The notes beneath the pieces were generated by a model. It was not told the origin of the DNA. It did not search any database and saw only the letters and a list, made by a program, of their open reading frames with translations. A stretch of 64,000 bases of DNA from Microcoleus vaginatus HSN003 (GTDB taxonomy: Bacteria > Cyanobacteriota > Cyanobacteriia > Cyanobacteriales > Microcoleaceae), in contig NZ_CP031705.1 of the NCBI RefSeq assembly GCF_022701255.1, positions 4,650,001 to 4,714,000 on the forward strand, in the 5' to 3' direction. Both the position numbers and the translations under genes were made by a program. Numbering within the stretch: position 1 is the stretch's first letter; each line of letters begins with the position of its first letter. Shown in pieces: positions 7,562-17,409 of the stretch.

Positions 7562-9436
7562 TCAATAATCTTTTTTCCCAGTCAGCAAATAAGTAACCAT
7601 GTATCCCTTGCCCTTGATTTGAATGGCGCCGCGCTTCTGAAAAGTATATTTATCTTTTAATCTCTCGTAGGTTTCGGCGGTGACTTGAATGCAGCCGGTA
7701 ATCCCGTGGGATTCCATGCGCGAAGCAATATTTACTGTGTCGCCCCAGAGGTCGTAAATAAACTTTTTTAAGCCGATGACGCCGGCAACGACAGGGCCAC
7801 TGCTAATCCCGATCCGAATGCTGAAAGGTTCCAAATGTTCTAAACTGAGGAGCCGAATTTCGTGCAGCATATCGATCGCCATGTTCGCAACCGCCTCCGC
7901 GTGATCCTCTCGGGCCGTAGGCAAACCGCCGACAACCATGTAAGCGTCACCAATAGTCTTAATTTTCTCCAAACCGTGGCGATCGGCCAAGTGGTCAAAA
8001 GCCGAAAAAATATCGTTGAGCACTTCCACCACCGCCGTCGCTGAAATTCTCGACGAAAGCTCTGTAAACCCCACAATGTCGGCAAACATCACAGTCACTT
8101 CCGCAAAACTTTCGGCGATATTGTGTTCATTGTCCTTCAAACGCAGGGCGATCGCTGCCGGCAAAACGTTCAGCAGCAGTTGCTCGGATTTAGCTTGTTC
8201 GAGTTCCAACTGTAGGTAAGCAGCCTGCAACTGTTCGGCTTGGCGAATTCTTTCTCCGGCTAGCTTTTCTATTTGGGCCGTGCGGCTCAAAGATGTCAGC
8301 ATATATGTCACCGGAATCAGAGTCCACAGCATCCCCATCGTCAGAGTTCCCCAAGAGCGCCAGTGCTTGCGAAGCCTGCGAATTTCCGGCGTTGCAGACA
8401 CGTACATAGACCACTGGCGGCTGCTAATTTTCAGCCGCCTTCTGCAAGCTGTATAGTTCGGGCCTGGATTGTCAAGAATCGGGCAGTTTTGCATCAGGGC
8501 TCGGTCAGCAGCGGCTGATGCTGGAAGCACTTGTTGGCTCGCGGATTGGAACTGCACCGCAAATTGCTGAATTTGTCCGTTACCAGGCAGATTTTTGAGA
8601 ACCGGGTTCACCGTTTGCGGTAACAGCGACGGTGCTTCTTGCTTGTCTGGAGCCTCGCTGACGAGATAAATATTGAGGTATTCGGTATTGCGTCCTTTTA
8701 AAGAGGTTTGGAAAATATCTTTGCCTCGAAATACGCCCAGAACAAATCCTTGTAGCAGTTGGCGACGGGATTCCAGGGTAGTCGGTTTACTGCTGTTTTC
8801 GTAAATCGGAACTATAGCCAAAAGACCTAGTTCCGGGGAATTGCCCTGAGTTAGGCCGATGTAGTTGGTGACAATCATTTCTCCCGTATCGCGTCCTATA
8901 TCGAGCGCGGCGCGGATTTCTGGGTGGGAGGCGAGGTCAAAGCCTAATACTGTCTCGTTTCCGGCTGGTGGTTCGACGTAGAAAGCCGGGAAGTATTCGG
9001 AACGCTGGAGGGCCTTGCGGAGTTCTCCTCGCGGGCCGCGCTCTGTAATCTCAAAGCTGGGATCTGTTTCGGTTCTAGCTTTGGTTTCGTAGTTGCGCCG
9101 CTCGGAATTGCGGACGCGGGGGGCCCAAGCCAGGAGTTGCAGGCTGGGGTGGACGGATAGGGGCCGGGCGACAAACCGGGCAAAAGACGAACGCTCGACG
9201 GCGCTGAAGGCTTTCATGTAGTCGCTGAGGGCGAGAACAGTATCTAAGTCGGAGTTAAGCTGGCGTTCGATGCCGATCGAAATATCGTCAATGCGGCGGT
9301 GCATTTCGTAGTCGCGGCGCTTGTCTTCCCAGTCCCAAACCAAGGCGAATGTCAGAAGCGACAGTCCCACACCCAAACCCAGCGTCAACGCGGCTGGAAT
9401 GTAGCGAGACCAGGATAAAGGTAGTTTTTTCAGCAT
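7562..9436 (-). CDS. CHASE-domain class III adenylate cyclase
   Basis: The protein has 624 residues. A first membrane helix (about 12-33) is followed by a periplasmic CHASE sensor domain (about 50-340), a second membrane helix (361-381), a signalling helix (LLLNVLPAAIALRL) and a C-terminal cyclase domain from about 447. Metal-binding Asp453 (FADIVGF) and Asp497 (GDAYM) are 44 apart, as in known cyclases. Lys493 and Asp562 (DLWGD) specify adenine, and Asn569 and Arg573 stabilise the transition state. All key residues are present, so it should make cAMP in response to an extracytoplasmic small ligand. The six-PAS kinase gene lies upstream on the same strand. Confidence 0.92.
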   Translation of the reverse strand: MLKKLPLSWSRYIPAALTLGLGVGLSLLTFALVWDWEDKRRDYEMHRRIDDISIGIERQLNSDLDTVLALSDYMKAFSAVERSSFARFVARPLSVHPSLQLLAWAPRVRNSERRNYETKARTETDPSFEITERGPRGELRKALQRSEYFPAFYVEPPAGNETVLGFDLASHPEIRAALDIGRDTGEMIVTNYIGLTQGNSPELGLLAIVPIYENSSKPTTLESRRQLLQGFVLGVFRGKDIFQTSLKGRNTEYLNIYLVSEAPDKQEAPSLLPQTVNPVLKNLPGNGQIQQFAVQFQSASQQVLPASAAADRALMQNCPILDNPGPNYTACRRRLKISSRQWSMYVSATPEIRRLRKHWRSWGTLTMGMLWTLIPVTYMLTSLSRTAQIEKLAGERIRQAEQLQAAYLQLELEQAKSEQLLLNVLPAAIALRLKDNEHNIAESFAEVTVMFADIVGFTELSSRISATAVVEVLNDIFSAFDHLADRHGLEKIKTIGDAYMVVGGLPTAREDHAEAVANMAIDMLHEIRLLSLEHLEPFSIRIGISSGPVVAGVIGLKKFIYDLWGDTVNIASRMESHGITGCIQVTAETYERLKDKYTFQKRGAIQIKGKGYMVTYLLTGKKDY

Positions 9437-9595
9437 ATTTGCCTAGCGAATAAGGGCAGCAGATGAGCACACCGCTGAGTGCGATTTGTTTCCGCCTCTG
9501 AGTGCGGTTAATTCAAAACCCTGATAACTCAAGCACCGAGGGCAATTGGGAATTAAAAGTTATGTCTTGAAACTTTTAAATTAATTTCCGATCGC

Positions 9596-12500
9596 TCAGC
9601 AGGGGATTTCAATCCAGAATTCCGCTCCCTGTCCGGGCGCTGAGATGCACCGCAGACTTCCCTTATGTTTTTCTACCACAATCTGATGGCTGATGGATAA
9701 TCCCAAGCCGGTTCCAGCTCCTACGGGCTTGGTGGTGAAGAACGGGTCAAATAGCCGCTTGCGAACCTCTTCGCTCATTCCCGGGCCACTGTCGGCGATG
9801 CAAATTACAATGCGATCGCAATCACTGAGCTGGTTTTTACTGTGGCTTTTCAAACCAGCTTTTTTCATGAGGGTGCGAATCACGATCGTCCGAGGTTCCG
9901 GTTGGTTTTCTAGAGCGTCGATCGCATTACTGATAATATTTAGAAATACCTGGTTTAACTGACCCGCACAACAGTCAATTTTGGATATTTTTCCGTACTC
10001 TTTAATGATTTCAATCCCGTTTTTTATATTTGCCTGATGCAATCTGTGCTGCAATATTAACAGTGTACTGTCAATTCCTTCATGAACGTCTACCAACTTC
10101 ATTTCTGATTCATCCAGTCGCGAAAAGTTCCGCAGCGACAACACAATATTACTGATTCTTTCTACTCCTACTCTCATGGAATTTAGCATTTTTGGCAAAT
10201 CTTCCTTCAGAAAATCTAACTCTAAGTCCTTAACTTTTTCAGCAATCTGAGGAACTGGGGACGGGTAGCATTGCTGGTAGAGATTCAAGAGTTCTATTAA
10301 ATCGTGAAAATAGTTGTATGTGTGAGAAATATTGCCGTTAATAAAAGTGGCTGGATTGTTGATTTCGTGGGCGATGCCAGCCACCATCTGACCGAGGCTC
10401 GACATTTTTTCGGATTGAACTAATTGGATTTGAGCGTTTTGTAGTTGTTCGTAGGCTTCTTGTAATTGGGCGGCTTGTTTTCTTAATTGAGATTCGGAAG
10501 CTTGAAGTGCGGCGGCGGAAATTTTGCGGTTCGTTATATTTTCAATCATCCCTAAGTTGTAAATAGGTTTTCCTTCGCCGTCTCGAATCATAGTAGCTGT
10601 CACATTTACCCAAACAATTTTACCTGTAGCGGTAATCTGGCGGAGTTCGATTTGATAGTGAGTAATTTCTCCGCGCTCAAGAGACTCAGCAACTTGGACA
10701 TTTTTTTGATAATCGTCGGGATGCCCAAGTTCTATAAATGTTTTGCTCAGCAATTCTTCGGGGGTATATCCCAGCATTTCGTAGTAAGTTTTATTGACTC
10801 GCACTAACTTGTTATCATCTAAATTAGCTAAGTAGATAGCGATGGGTGCATCTTCAAAAATTGTGCGAAACAGTTCCTCGCTGGCCCGGACTTTAGCTTC
10901 TAGGGAAAGCCTATCGGTGATGTCTTCAAACGTAGACAAAATGCCGACAACATTGCCGGAATTGTCGTGTAAAGGTATTTTATTTGTATCCAGACAGCAT
11001 GGGGTGCCGTCGGCTTGCATTTTGGATTCTATGATGTGATATTCTGGGGTGTTTGTTGCCATGATGCGGCTGTCGCCGGCTCGAAAAACTTCTGTTTCTT
11101 CCGGCTTCCAGGGCATATCGAAGTCGGTGAGACCGGTGATTTCGCTGGGGTGATTGAAACCCGCGACTTTAGCAAAGTTTTTGTTACCTCCCAAGTAAAC
11201 TAAATCTCGATCTTTCCAGGCGATTAACTGAGGGATATTATTAATTACCAACCACAGCATATTTTGGGATGTTTGCAAGGCTTCGGTACGTTCTAGGACG
11301 CGCTTTTCAAGTTCTTGATTGGCTTCTTGCAGGGCGATTTTTGACTCGCTGAGGGCGATTTCTGCTAGCTTGCGATCGCTGATGTCGATTGTCACCCCTT
11401 CCCACAGTATATCGCCCCCAGGTTGCGCTTCGGGGCGGGCGATGCCGCGAATCCATTTCAGTTTTCCCGATGGCGTTACAAGCCGCCCTTCATATATCCA
11501 AGGTTTTAACGTTGCGCCGGAAATTGCGATTGATTCTAAAAGGACTTTTAGGTCTTCTGGATGCACCGTTGACCACATTAAATCCGAGTTTTCTTGAACT
11601 TTTTCTGGATCTAATTCGTAGAGTTCCCAACAGCCTGAACTGACATAAATGAATTCATCGGAACCGTCGGGATGCAGCAAGTATTGATAAATCATTCCCG
11701 GCACATTGGCGGCCATTTTTTGGAATCTGGCTTCGCTTTGCCGCAGTGCTGATTCTGCAAGTTTACGATCGCTAATATCAATCAACAAGCCATCCCAAAT
11801 AATGTTATCTTTTTCGCCCTGTTCTGGTCGCGAAGCCCCGCTAATCCACTTAATCCGATCGCCCGGAAAAACTAATCTACCTTCCCACCGCCAAGGCTCT
11901 AAAGTTTTAGCTGAGATAGCAACTGATTCGTGGAAGCTGGGCGCATCCTCTCGATGAATCCTTTCGATCGCGGGAATAGCTGATTTTTGGAGTACCTCTG
12001 GTTCTAATTCCCAGAGTTCGCGGCAGCCGGAACTGACGTAGGGGAATGACAAAGTACCGTCTGCTGCTAACTGAAATTGATAAATCATCCCGGGAAGGTT
12101 GGCGGCTAGTTTTTGAAACCTCGCTTCGCTTTGCCGTAGTGCTGTTTCTGCTTCTACGCGATCGGTAATATCGTAAAATGCCGATAAAATTGCTGCTTCG
12201 CCGTTAAAATTAATCGAACGCATCGACATTTTCACCCAAAACAAACTGCCGTTTGCTTTCCTAAGGCAGATTTGTTCGCTGTCGCTAAAGCCGTTTTGTT
12301 TGACTAATCCTATCAATTGACGGTGGTCATTGATATTGGCATAAAGTTCAATTTTTTTGCGCCCGATAAGTTGTTTGCAACTCAAACCTAAACTTTCTCC
12401 GAGGGCAGGATTTGCATACAAAATAACGCTGTCTTCTAGGCGCGTAATTGACATGGGAACGGGAGTCACAGTGGCGATCGCCCGCAATCTTTCTTCGCTT

Positions 12501-12913
12501 TCTTGCAGGGCTGTTTCGGCTGCTACTCTTTTGCTAATATCGTTCTGAACTCCGATAAAATGAGTTAATTTCCCCTCATTGTCTAGGATGGGGGAAACGA
12601 TTAATTCGTTCCAAAAAGGAGTTTGGTCTTTGCGATAATTTTTGAGAACTACCTGAATTTCGGTTCCTGCTCGCAAGCTGCTGCGGAGTTTATCTAATTC
12701 GGCCTGATCGGTATCGGGGCCTTGCAAAAACCGACAGTTGCGTCCAATAACTTCTTCGGTGCTGTAACCAGTCAGTTTCTCAAAAGCAGGATTGCAGTAG
12801 ATAATAGGTATGTCATGCCTGCTAGCATCCGCGATGAGGATACTGTTGCTCGAAGCTGCGATCGCCCGCTCTAGGAGAGACAGGTGGAAAGAGTCTGTTG
12901 TCATCTGTGGCAA
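9596..12913 (-). CDS. LOV/multi-PAS hybrid sensor histidine kinase
   Basis: This 1105-residue soluble kinase has about six PAS domains. The first (10-130) is a LOV domain: GRNCRFLQG places the flavin-binding cysteine at Cys60, and FWNELIVSPI and FIGVQNDIS are also typical. PAS 3 and 4 are near duplicates (both MIYQ...YVSSGC.EL.EL.PE). Further PAS domains run to ~800. A coiled coil leads to the HisKA domain with His849 (GIAHEINNP) and an intact HATPase with DSGPGM and GTGLGLSIS motifs. No membrane segment or receiver domain is seen, and no response regulator gene adjoins. Blue-light control is inferred from the LOV signature. Confidence 0.9.
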   Translation of the reverse strand: MPQMTTDSFHLSLLERAIAASSNSILIADASRHDIPIIYCNPAFEKLTGYSTEEVIGRNCRFLQGPDTDQAELDKLRSSLRAGTEIQVVLKNYRKDQTPFWNELIVSPILDNEGKLTHFIGVQNDISKRVAAETALQESEERLRAIATVTPVPMSITRLEDSVILYANPALGESLGLSCKQLIGRKKIELYANINDHRQLIGLVKQNGFSDSEQICLRKANGSLFWVKMSMRSINFNGEAAILSAFYDITDRVEAETALRQSEARFQKLAANLPGMIYQFQLAADGTLSFPYVSSGCRELWELEPEVLQKSAIPAIERIHREDAPSFHESVAISAKTLEPWRWEGRLVFPGDRIKWISGASRPEQGEKDNIIWDGLLIDISDRKLAESALRQSEARFQKMAANVPGMIYQYLLHPDGSDEFIYVSSGCWELYELDPEKVQENSDLMWSTVHPEDLKVLLESIAISGATLKPWIYEGRLVTPSGKLKWIRGIARPEAQPGGDILWEGVTIDISDRKLAEIALSESKIALQEANQELEKRVLERTEALQTSQNMLWLVINNIPQLIAWKDRDLVYLGGNKNFAKVAGFNHPSEITGLTDFDMPWKPEETEVFRAGDSRIMATNTPEYHIIESKMQADGTPCCLDTNKIPLHDNSGNVVGILSTFEDITDRLSLEAKVRASEELFRTIFEDAPIAIYLANLDDNKLVRVNKTYYEMLGYTPEELLSKTFIELGHPDDYQKNVQVAESLERGEITHYQIELRQITATGKIVWVNVTATMIRDGEGKPIYNLGMIENITNRKISAAALQASESQLRKQAAQLQEAYEQLQNAQIQLVQSEKMSSLGQMVAGIAHEINNPATFINGNISHTYNYFHDLIELLNLYQQCYPSPVPQIAEKVKDLELDFLKEDLPKMLNSMRVGVERISNIVLSLRNFSRLDESEMKLVDVHEGIDSTLLILQHRLHQANIKNGIEIIKEYGKISKIDCCAGQLNQVFLNIISNAIDALENQPEPRTIVIRTLMKKAGLKSHSKNQLSDCDRIVICIADSGPGMSEEVRKRLFDPFFTTKPVGAGTGLGLSISHQIVVEKHKGSLRCISAPGQGAEFWIEIPC

Positions 12914-13278
12914 TATCCAAATTCCCAGGGAGGGGACAGAACAATAAAAAAATATAAATCGCTTGAGCCATTCTTATTGTATAATTTTATTCTTAATTTA
13001 GCCTTGTTAACAAAGCCAGCAGCCAAAAAAAGCCTGCGGCGGAGGCTAGTAATACTATTTTAGATTTTAGATTTTAGATTGGCAATGACTGATTCGAGCA
13101 TGGTTTGAAGCTTGCCTACAGTTGCCTTCGGGTTTAAAAGTAGTAGAGCCGAGGCATTCGGTACTTATCCACAAAACAGAAGGTGAAAATACCGAATGCG
13201 ACAACAAAACAGAAGGTGAAAATACTGATATTTTCAACTTTTTTTCTTCTTTTTCTTCCATCCGGCTCGTCAACCCTT
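12914..13278. other. Intergenic region with short repeats
   Basis: This 365-base gap upstream of the PAS kinase and downstream of sbcC contains a tandem run of TAGATTT units (13061-13080) and a 22-bp direct repeat, ACAAAACAGAAGGTGAAAAT plus AC, at 13171-13192 and 13204-13225. I see no gene in it. Confidence 0.5.
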
Positions 13279-16200
13279 TTAAATTGACAAGCTAAGGCAA
13301 GAACCCTGAGCCGTTTTGCTTACTTCTATCCTGGCTTGAAAAGCTTCTTTCAGGTGGGGCATATGGGTAACGGTGAGGATGCAGGCGAAGTCGGAGGCGA
13401 TCGCATTAATTGCAGCAATCAGCCGATCGCACCCTTCAGCATCCTGAGTTCCGAATCCCTCATCAATAATCAACATTTGCAAAGCCGTGCCCGCCCGCTG
13501 AGACAGCAGTCTCGCCAGCGCCAGCCGAATTGCAAAATTAATCCGAAAAGCTTCACCGCCCGAGTAAGTTTCGTAGGCGCGAGTACCGCGAGCATCAGCA
13601 ATTAAAATGTCTAAAGTGTCAATCAATTTAGTTGCTTTTTTAGAAGCAGCAGCCCGCTGAGTAATAAATTGAACGTGCAATTGATTCGCGCTCAATCTCG
13701 ACAATATCTGATTTGTTTCAGCTTCAAGTTGCGGCAAAACATTTTCAATCATTAAAGCTTGAATGCCGTTTTTACCAAATGCTTGGCCCAACTCTTGATA
13801 AACTCGCTGCTGGCGTTTAGCAACTTGCATTTGCTCTTTTTGAGCTACTAGCTGAACTTGCAGATTTTCCAGATTTTGCTGCTGCTGCTGGAGGCGTCCG
13901 AGACTTCCCAAATGTTGGTCTAACTGCTGGCGGCGGCGACCCATTTGCTGTTCGATCGCACTTATGCGGGCTGTGGGATCAGGATGTTCTTGCAATTGCT
14001 GGTTCATCGCGGCAGTTTGAGCGCTGACAGCTTGCAAATCTCGATCGCGCACTGCGATGGAATTGGCTATTTCATTAACCCGCTGCTGCACTTGCGGGTA
14101 CTGCACAGTTGCCGATCGCAATTTTTCGGCGCGGGCGATCCAAAACTGATCTCGGCGCATTTCGCTCCGCACGTGTTCGTGCTGTTCCAAATTATAGCCA
14201 ACTTCCGCAATGTATCTATCTAAAGACTGAATTTGCTGCTGTATTTCCGAGCTATTTTTTTGCTGTTCTAACTGTTGCTGTACTGTGGCTAATTGAGTTT
14301 GCAAATCCGGGCGGCGAGCATTAATTTTATTCAGTTTCTGCTGAGCGTCTTTGATTTGAGCTTGCTTAATTTCCGCCCACCGCAAGCGCTTTTCATCGCT
14401 GCGGGCGAGGGAGTGACTGCGATCGCTATAATTGAGCTGTTGCAGTTGCTGTTCGATTTGCTGGAGTTCGCCCAAATCCTCGGCTGCATACTCGCCGGTG
14501 CGTAGCAACCGTTCTATTTCTGCCGCGTCTTGACGCATACTTTGCAGCCGGTTTTCGTCTTGGCCCAGGCTATCTAATTGTGCTTGTAAATGACTGCGAC
14601 GTTCGCGCAATTCTTGGTAGGGCGCTAATTCCTCTTCTAGTTCGCGGTATTCATGTCTGAGGACTTGAATTTCGCGCTCGGAGACGGCCAACTGTTCGCG
14701 CACAACCCACAGTTGGTTCCAGATTTCCTGCTGTTGGGTGTGGTGTTTTGTGACTACCAAATTCCAGTAGTGTTCGTCTAAAGGTCGATCGCACAAAGGA
14801 CAATTGCCAAAATTTGCATCCCGCACCATTAAAGGCGAATTCGATGGCTGGTTTTCCGCAAAATTCGAGGCTTTACCTTCACCTGCGCTGGTTTCTCCTT
14901 CATGTTTCCGCAGCAGTTGCAGTTTTTGGTCGATCTCGGCGAGTCTGGTTTGATAGTCGCGGCTTTTGGCTTGCAGGTTTCCTAGAAAGTCGTGCCTTTC
15001 TTGACCTTTTTCGCGGACTCGCTGCTGATAAACTCGCTTGTTTTCCAACTGCAAAATTTGATTGGCGATGGCCGAGATTTCCTGCTGTAATTGCGGCTGT
15101 CGCTTCTGCTGCTGAACTTGCACCTGTCGGTTGATTTCGTCTAAGCGGGCGGTTAAACCGGCGCGGGCGCGATCGAGCTTTTGCTGCTTTTGCTGCTGCT
15201 GTTGTAGCAGCGGCGAAACTTGCAGTTGCAGTTGCTCTAGTTCGTTGAGGCGCGATCGAACTGCGTGCAACTGTGCGAGTCCTTTATCAACATCCGGCTG
15301 CTGTTTGAGAATTTCCAGAACATCTTTTTCATCTTGTTCTAAAACTTCTAATTGAGCTTGCAACTGCTGAATTTTGCTTTGCAAAAAGCTCAGTTCTTGC
15401 CGTTGCTGTTCTTGCAATTGCTGACGCTGATTTTGGGCTTGTTGATTGGCCTTAAATTTGCCCGCCATAGTCTCTTCTGTGGCTTGCAAGCTTTGGAAAT
15501 ACGCGATGCCTGCTGTTATTTCCTTTTCTTGCTCTAGGAGGGCTTGTAGCTCATTTTGCTGCTGTTTCGCTGCGCTGAGTTCTTGCTGCAAGCGGCGGCA
15601 TTCTTGAGTGATATTGTAGTGCTGTTGCTGGTGGCCGGCGAGGAGTTTTTGCCAAGTTTGCCGGTTGTGGTGCTGGAGTTGCAGTTGCTGCAACTCGGTT
15701 GTGTCGGCTTGCTGCTGCTGCTGAAGCAAATCGGTTGCTTGCTGCAATTGAGTTTGTTCGGCGGCGATCGTCTCTTTTTGTTGCAGTTGCTCTTGTACGG
15801 TTTGCAAACTCTGTTTGAGCACTTCGACTTGAGCTTTAAATTGTTTGGACGTATCTTTGGCTTGTTCGGATAAAGTATCGTAGGAGTCGAGTTTGAGCAG
15901 GTTGGCTAAAACTTGTTTGCGTTCGATCGGCTTTTTGAGCATAAATTCATCAGCTCGCCCCTGCCGCAAATACGCCGAGTTGATGAAAGTATCGTAATCT
16001 AGTTTGATGTGTTCGAGGATTTTTTGCTGAGTTGTTCTCAGGCCTTTGTCTGTAAGCGTGCGAAAATTGAGTTTTTCCTCAGTCACTGCAGAATTCAAGC
16101 TGACTTGAAATTCCACACTTCCCGATTGTCCGCGCCGGCGGTTGCGAATCACCCGGTAGATTTGGCCGCCGGTGGAGAAAGTGAAATCAACGCGCACATC

Positions 16201-16398
16201 TGTTTCGCCAATGTGGATGATATTGTCTTCCGTATCGCTGCGGCAACAGCCCCAAAGTGCCCAGCATATGGCTTCTAAGAGGGAGGATTTGCCAGCACCG
16301 TTAGGCCCGCAAATGCAAGCGGTGTGCAAGCCGCGAAAGTCTAAAGCAGCTTCGCGATAGCTGAGAAAATTTTTGAGTGTAAGTTGTATAGGAATCAT
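13279..16398 (-). CDS. sbcC: SbcC/Rad50-type exonuclease ATPase subunit
   Basis: This is a 1039-residue SMC-like protein. Walker A (GPNGAGKSSLLEA) is at residues 33-45, near a start typical of SbcC (MIPIQLTLKNFLSYREAALDF). Long Gln/Glu-rich coiled coils flank a zinc hook CPLCDRPL near residue 530. The C-terminal ATPase half has the signature YSGGEAF and Walker B LQMLIIDEGFGTQD. With SbcD nuclease it processes hairpins and blocked DNA ends. sbcD is not in this window. The abundance of long palindromes around it is notable because SbcCD cleaves such structures. Three flanking genes are on the same strand, but the gaps argue against an operon. Confidence 0.95.
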   Translation of the reverse strand: MIPIQLTLKNFLSYREAALDFRGLHTACICGPNGAGKSSLLEAICWALWGCCRSDTEDNIIHIGETDVRVDFTFSTGGQIYRVIRNRRRGQSGSVEFQVSLNSAVTEEKLNFRTLTDKGLRTTQQKILEHIKLDYDTFINSAYLRQGRADEFMLKKPIERKQVLANLLKLDSYDTLSEQAKDTSKQFKAQVEVLKQSLQTVQEQLQQKETIAAEQTQLQQATDLLQQQQQADTTELQQLQLQHHNRQTWQKLLAGHQQQHYNITQECRRLQQELSAAKQQQNELQALLEQEKEITAGIAYFQSLQATEETMAGKFKANQQAQNQRQQLQEQQRQELSFLQSKIQQLQAQLEVLEQDEKDVLEILKQQPDVDKGLAQLHAVRSRLNELEQLQLQVSPLLQQQQQKQQKLDRARAGLTARLDEINRQVQVQQQKRQPQLQQEISAIANQILQLENKRVYQQRVREKGQERHDFLGNLQAKSRDYQTRLAEIDQKLQLLRKHEGETSAGEGKASNFAENQPSNSPLMVRDANFGNCPLCDRPLDEHYWNLVVTKHHTQQQEIWNQLWVVREQLAVSEREIQVLRHEYRELEEELAPYQELRERRSHLQAQLDSLGQDENRLQSMRQDAAEIERLLRTGEYAAEDLGELQQIEQQLQQLNYSDRSHSLARSDEKRLRWAEIKQAQIKDAQQKLNKINARRPDLQTQLATVQQQLEQQKNSSEIQQQIQSLDRYIAEVGYNLEQHEHVRSEMRRDQFWIARAEKLRSATVQYPQVQQRVNEIANSIAVRDRDLQAVSAQTAAMNQQLQEHPDPTARISAIEQQMGRRRQQLDQHLGSLGRLQQQQQNLENLQVQLVAQKEQMQVAKRQQRVYQELGQAFGKNGIQALMIENVLPQLEAETNQILSRLSANQLHVQFITQRAAASKKATKLIDTLDILIADARGTRAYETYSGGEAFRINFAIRLALARLLSQRAGTALQMLIIDEGFGTQDAEGCDRLIAAINAIASDFACILTVTHMPHLKEAFQARIEVSKTAQGSCLSLSI

Positions 16399-16462
16399 TT
16401 AGGCCATCGCGCCATACAATCTATCTATAAATAACACTATTTGTACGCTGTTGCCTAGTTAT

Positions 16463-16804
16463 TCAATCCAGATCCAGAACAATTGTCAGTGCTTCTGCAA
16501 TTTCTTCCATAATTGTCTCGGACAGGGTTCCGAGTTGTCGGACAAATCTTTGTTGCGAGACGGAACGGACTTGAAAAGTATCGGCGGCGGAGACTTTAGC
16601 CAAGCCATTTTCTGATGTCGGTTCGAGCTGTACCATCCAATCAAGCGGGGAAAAAAGATCGTTCCATGCTGTAATTGGAACAATTACTTTGAGGCGCAAA
16701 TTTCCCACTTCATCATCGCTGACAACCACAACAGGTCTAGTTTTGCCAATTTCATCTCCCACCGTTGGATCTAGTCTGACCACCCAAATTTCGCCCTTAC
16801 GCAT
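16463..16804 (-). CDS. PemK/MazF-family mRNA interferase toxin
   Basis: At 113 residues it has the standard PemK/MazF length. The N-terminus MRKGEIWVVRLDPTVGDEIG followed by KTRPVVVVSDD is the family's signature loop and strand. The internal VIVPITAWND and the C-terminal LAKVSAADTFQVRSVSQQRF segments fit the rest of the barrel. Members cut mRNA at short motifs. Its ATG overlaps the end of the upstream antitoxin by eight bases, so translation is probably coupled. Confidence 0.88.
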   Translation of the reverse strand: MRKGEIWVVRLDPTVGDEIGKTRPVVVVSDDEVGNLRLKVIVPITAWNDLFSPLDWMVQLEPTSENGLAKVSAADTFQVRSVSQQRFVRQLGTLSETIMEEIAEALTIVLDLD

Positions 16805-17072
16805 TAGTTTCTACCCCTGCGTTGAGGTATTCTTCCTCTGAATCGAAATACGGTTCGCTGTCGGGCGACCACAAATCGTGCAGCGGCCCTCCTGGTTCAT
16901 ACAAAGGAACCGCTGCTTCTGCTGCGGCTCTGAGTCTCCGCTTTCTCTCAACTTTGCGCTGGGCTTTTTCTTCTATTTCTTCGCGCATCATCCGCGAAGC
17001 TGTTTCGATGATTTCTAGGCGTTCTTCTGCTGTGAGATTTTTGAGTGCTGCTAAGATTTCTGTTTTGGTCAT
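16797..17072 (-). CDS. Antitoxin partner of the PemK/MazF-type toxin
   Basis: I place the start at ATG 17072 (MTKTEILAALKNLTAEERLE), giving 91 residues; upstream in-frame codons run through the neighbouring repeat element and are unlikely to be translated. The N-terminal helices (ILAALKNLTAEERLEIIETA) are followed by a long charged helix and an acidic tail (DSEPYFDSEEEYLN) suited to masking the toxin. It overlaps the toxin gene by eight bases. The family is common in cyanobacteria beside PemK-type toxins, but I cannot name it more exactly. Confidence 0.75.
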   Translation of the reverse strand: MTKTEILAALKNLTAEERLEIIETASRMMREEIEEKAQRKVERKRRLRAAAEAAVPLYEPGGPLHDLWSPDSEPYFDSEEEYLNAGVETNA

Positions 17073-17113
17073 GGTTTTTTCGGGGGGGGGTGGTGAGAAA
17101 GTGCGATCGATCC

Positions 17114-17233
17114 CATATCTTGCACCATTTTCAAGAACAGGCTTTCCGGCCTGTTCCACAAAGAGTGAATTTGATTGTGGGATGGGCATCCTGCCCGTCC
17201 ATAAAAAGCTTATTGAAAATGGTGCAAGATATA
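17114..17233. repeat. MITE-like palindromic element, copy 1
   Basis: This ~120-bp element has terminal inverted repeats ATATCTTGCACCATTTTCA and its complement. Between them lie two smaller hairpins with different arms: AACAGGCTTTCCGGCCTGTT on the left and a GGGCATCCTGCCC type on the right. It sits just upstream of the antitoxin/toxin pair and downstream of the terminator at 17.3 kb. Six more copies occur in the window. Confidence 0.85.
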
Positions 17234-17330
17234 AGATCGATCCAACCATCATTATATCTTTCACAAAAATCAATCTCGGCGCTCTCTGCTTGTGGCGTAC
17301 CCTACATCGATCGCATAGGCAGATTTTCCA

Positions 17331-17368
17331 TCATCAAAAAGGGTTGACTGTATTCCTACAGCCAACCC
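17331..17368 (-). terminator. Rho-independent terminator of the exported barrel-protein gene
   Basis: Reading the minus strand after the 17.4-18.5 kb gene, a stem of GGGTTGGCTGTA pairs with TACAGTCAACCC with one wobble pair and a loop of about four bases. It is followed directly by a run of five Ts. The position, 42 bases past the stop codon, fits. Confidence 0.75.
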
Positions 17369-17409
17369 CGCGCCTATTTATTTGTCCTGCGTTTGCTCAA
17401 ACAGCAACA

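Noticed and set aside
15131-15873. Plus-strand Cys- or Leu-rich frames opposite sbcC
   Set aside because: They mirror the glutamine-rich coiled coil (CAG/CTG codons) of sbcC on the other strand.
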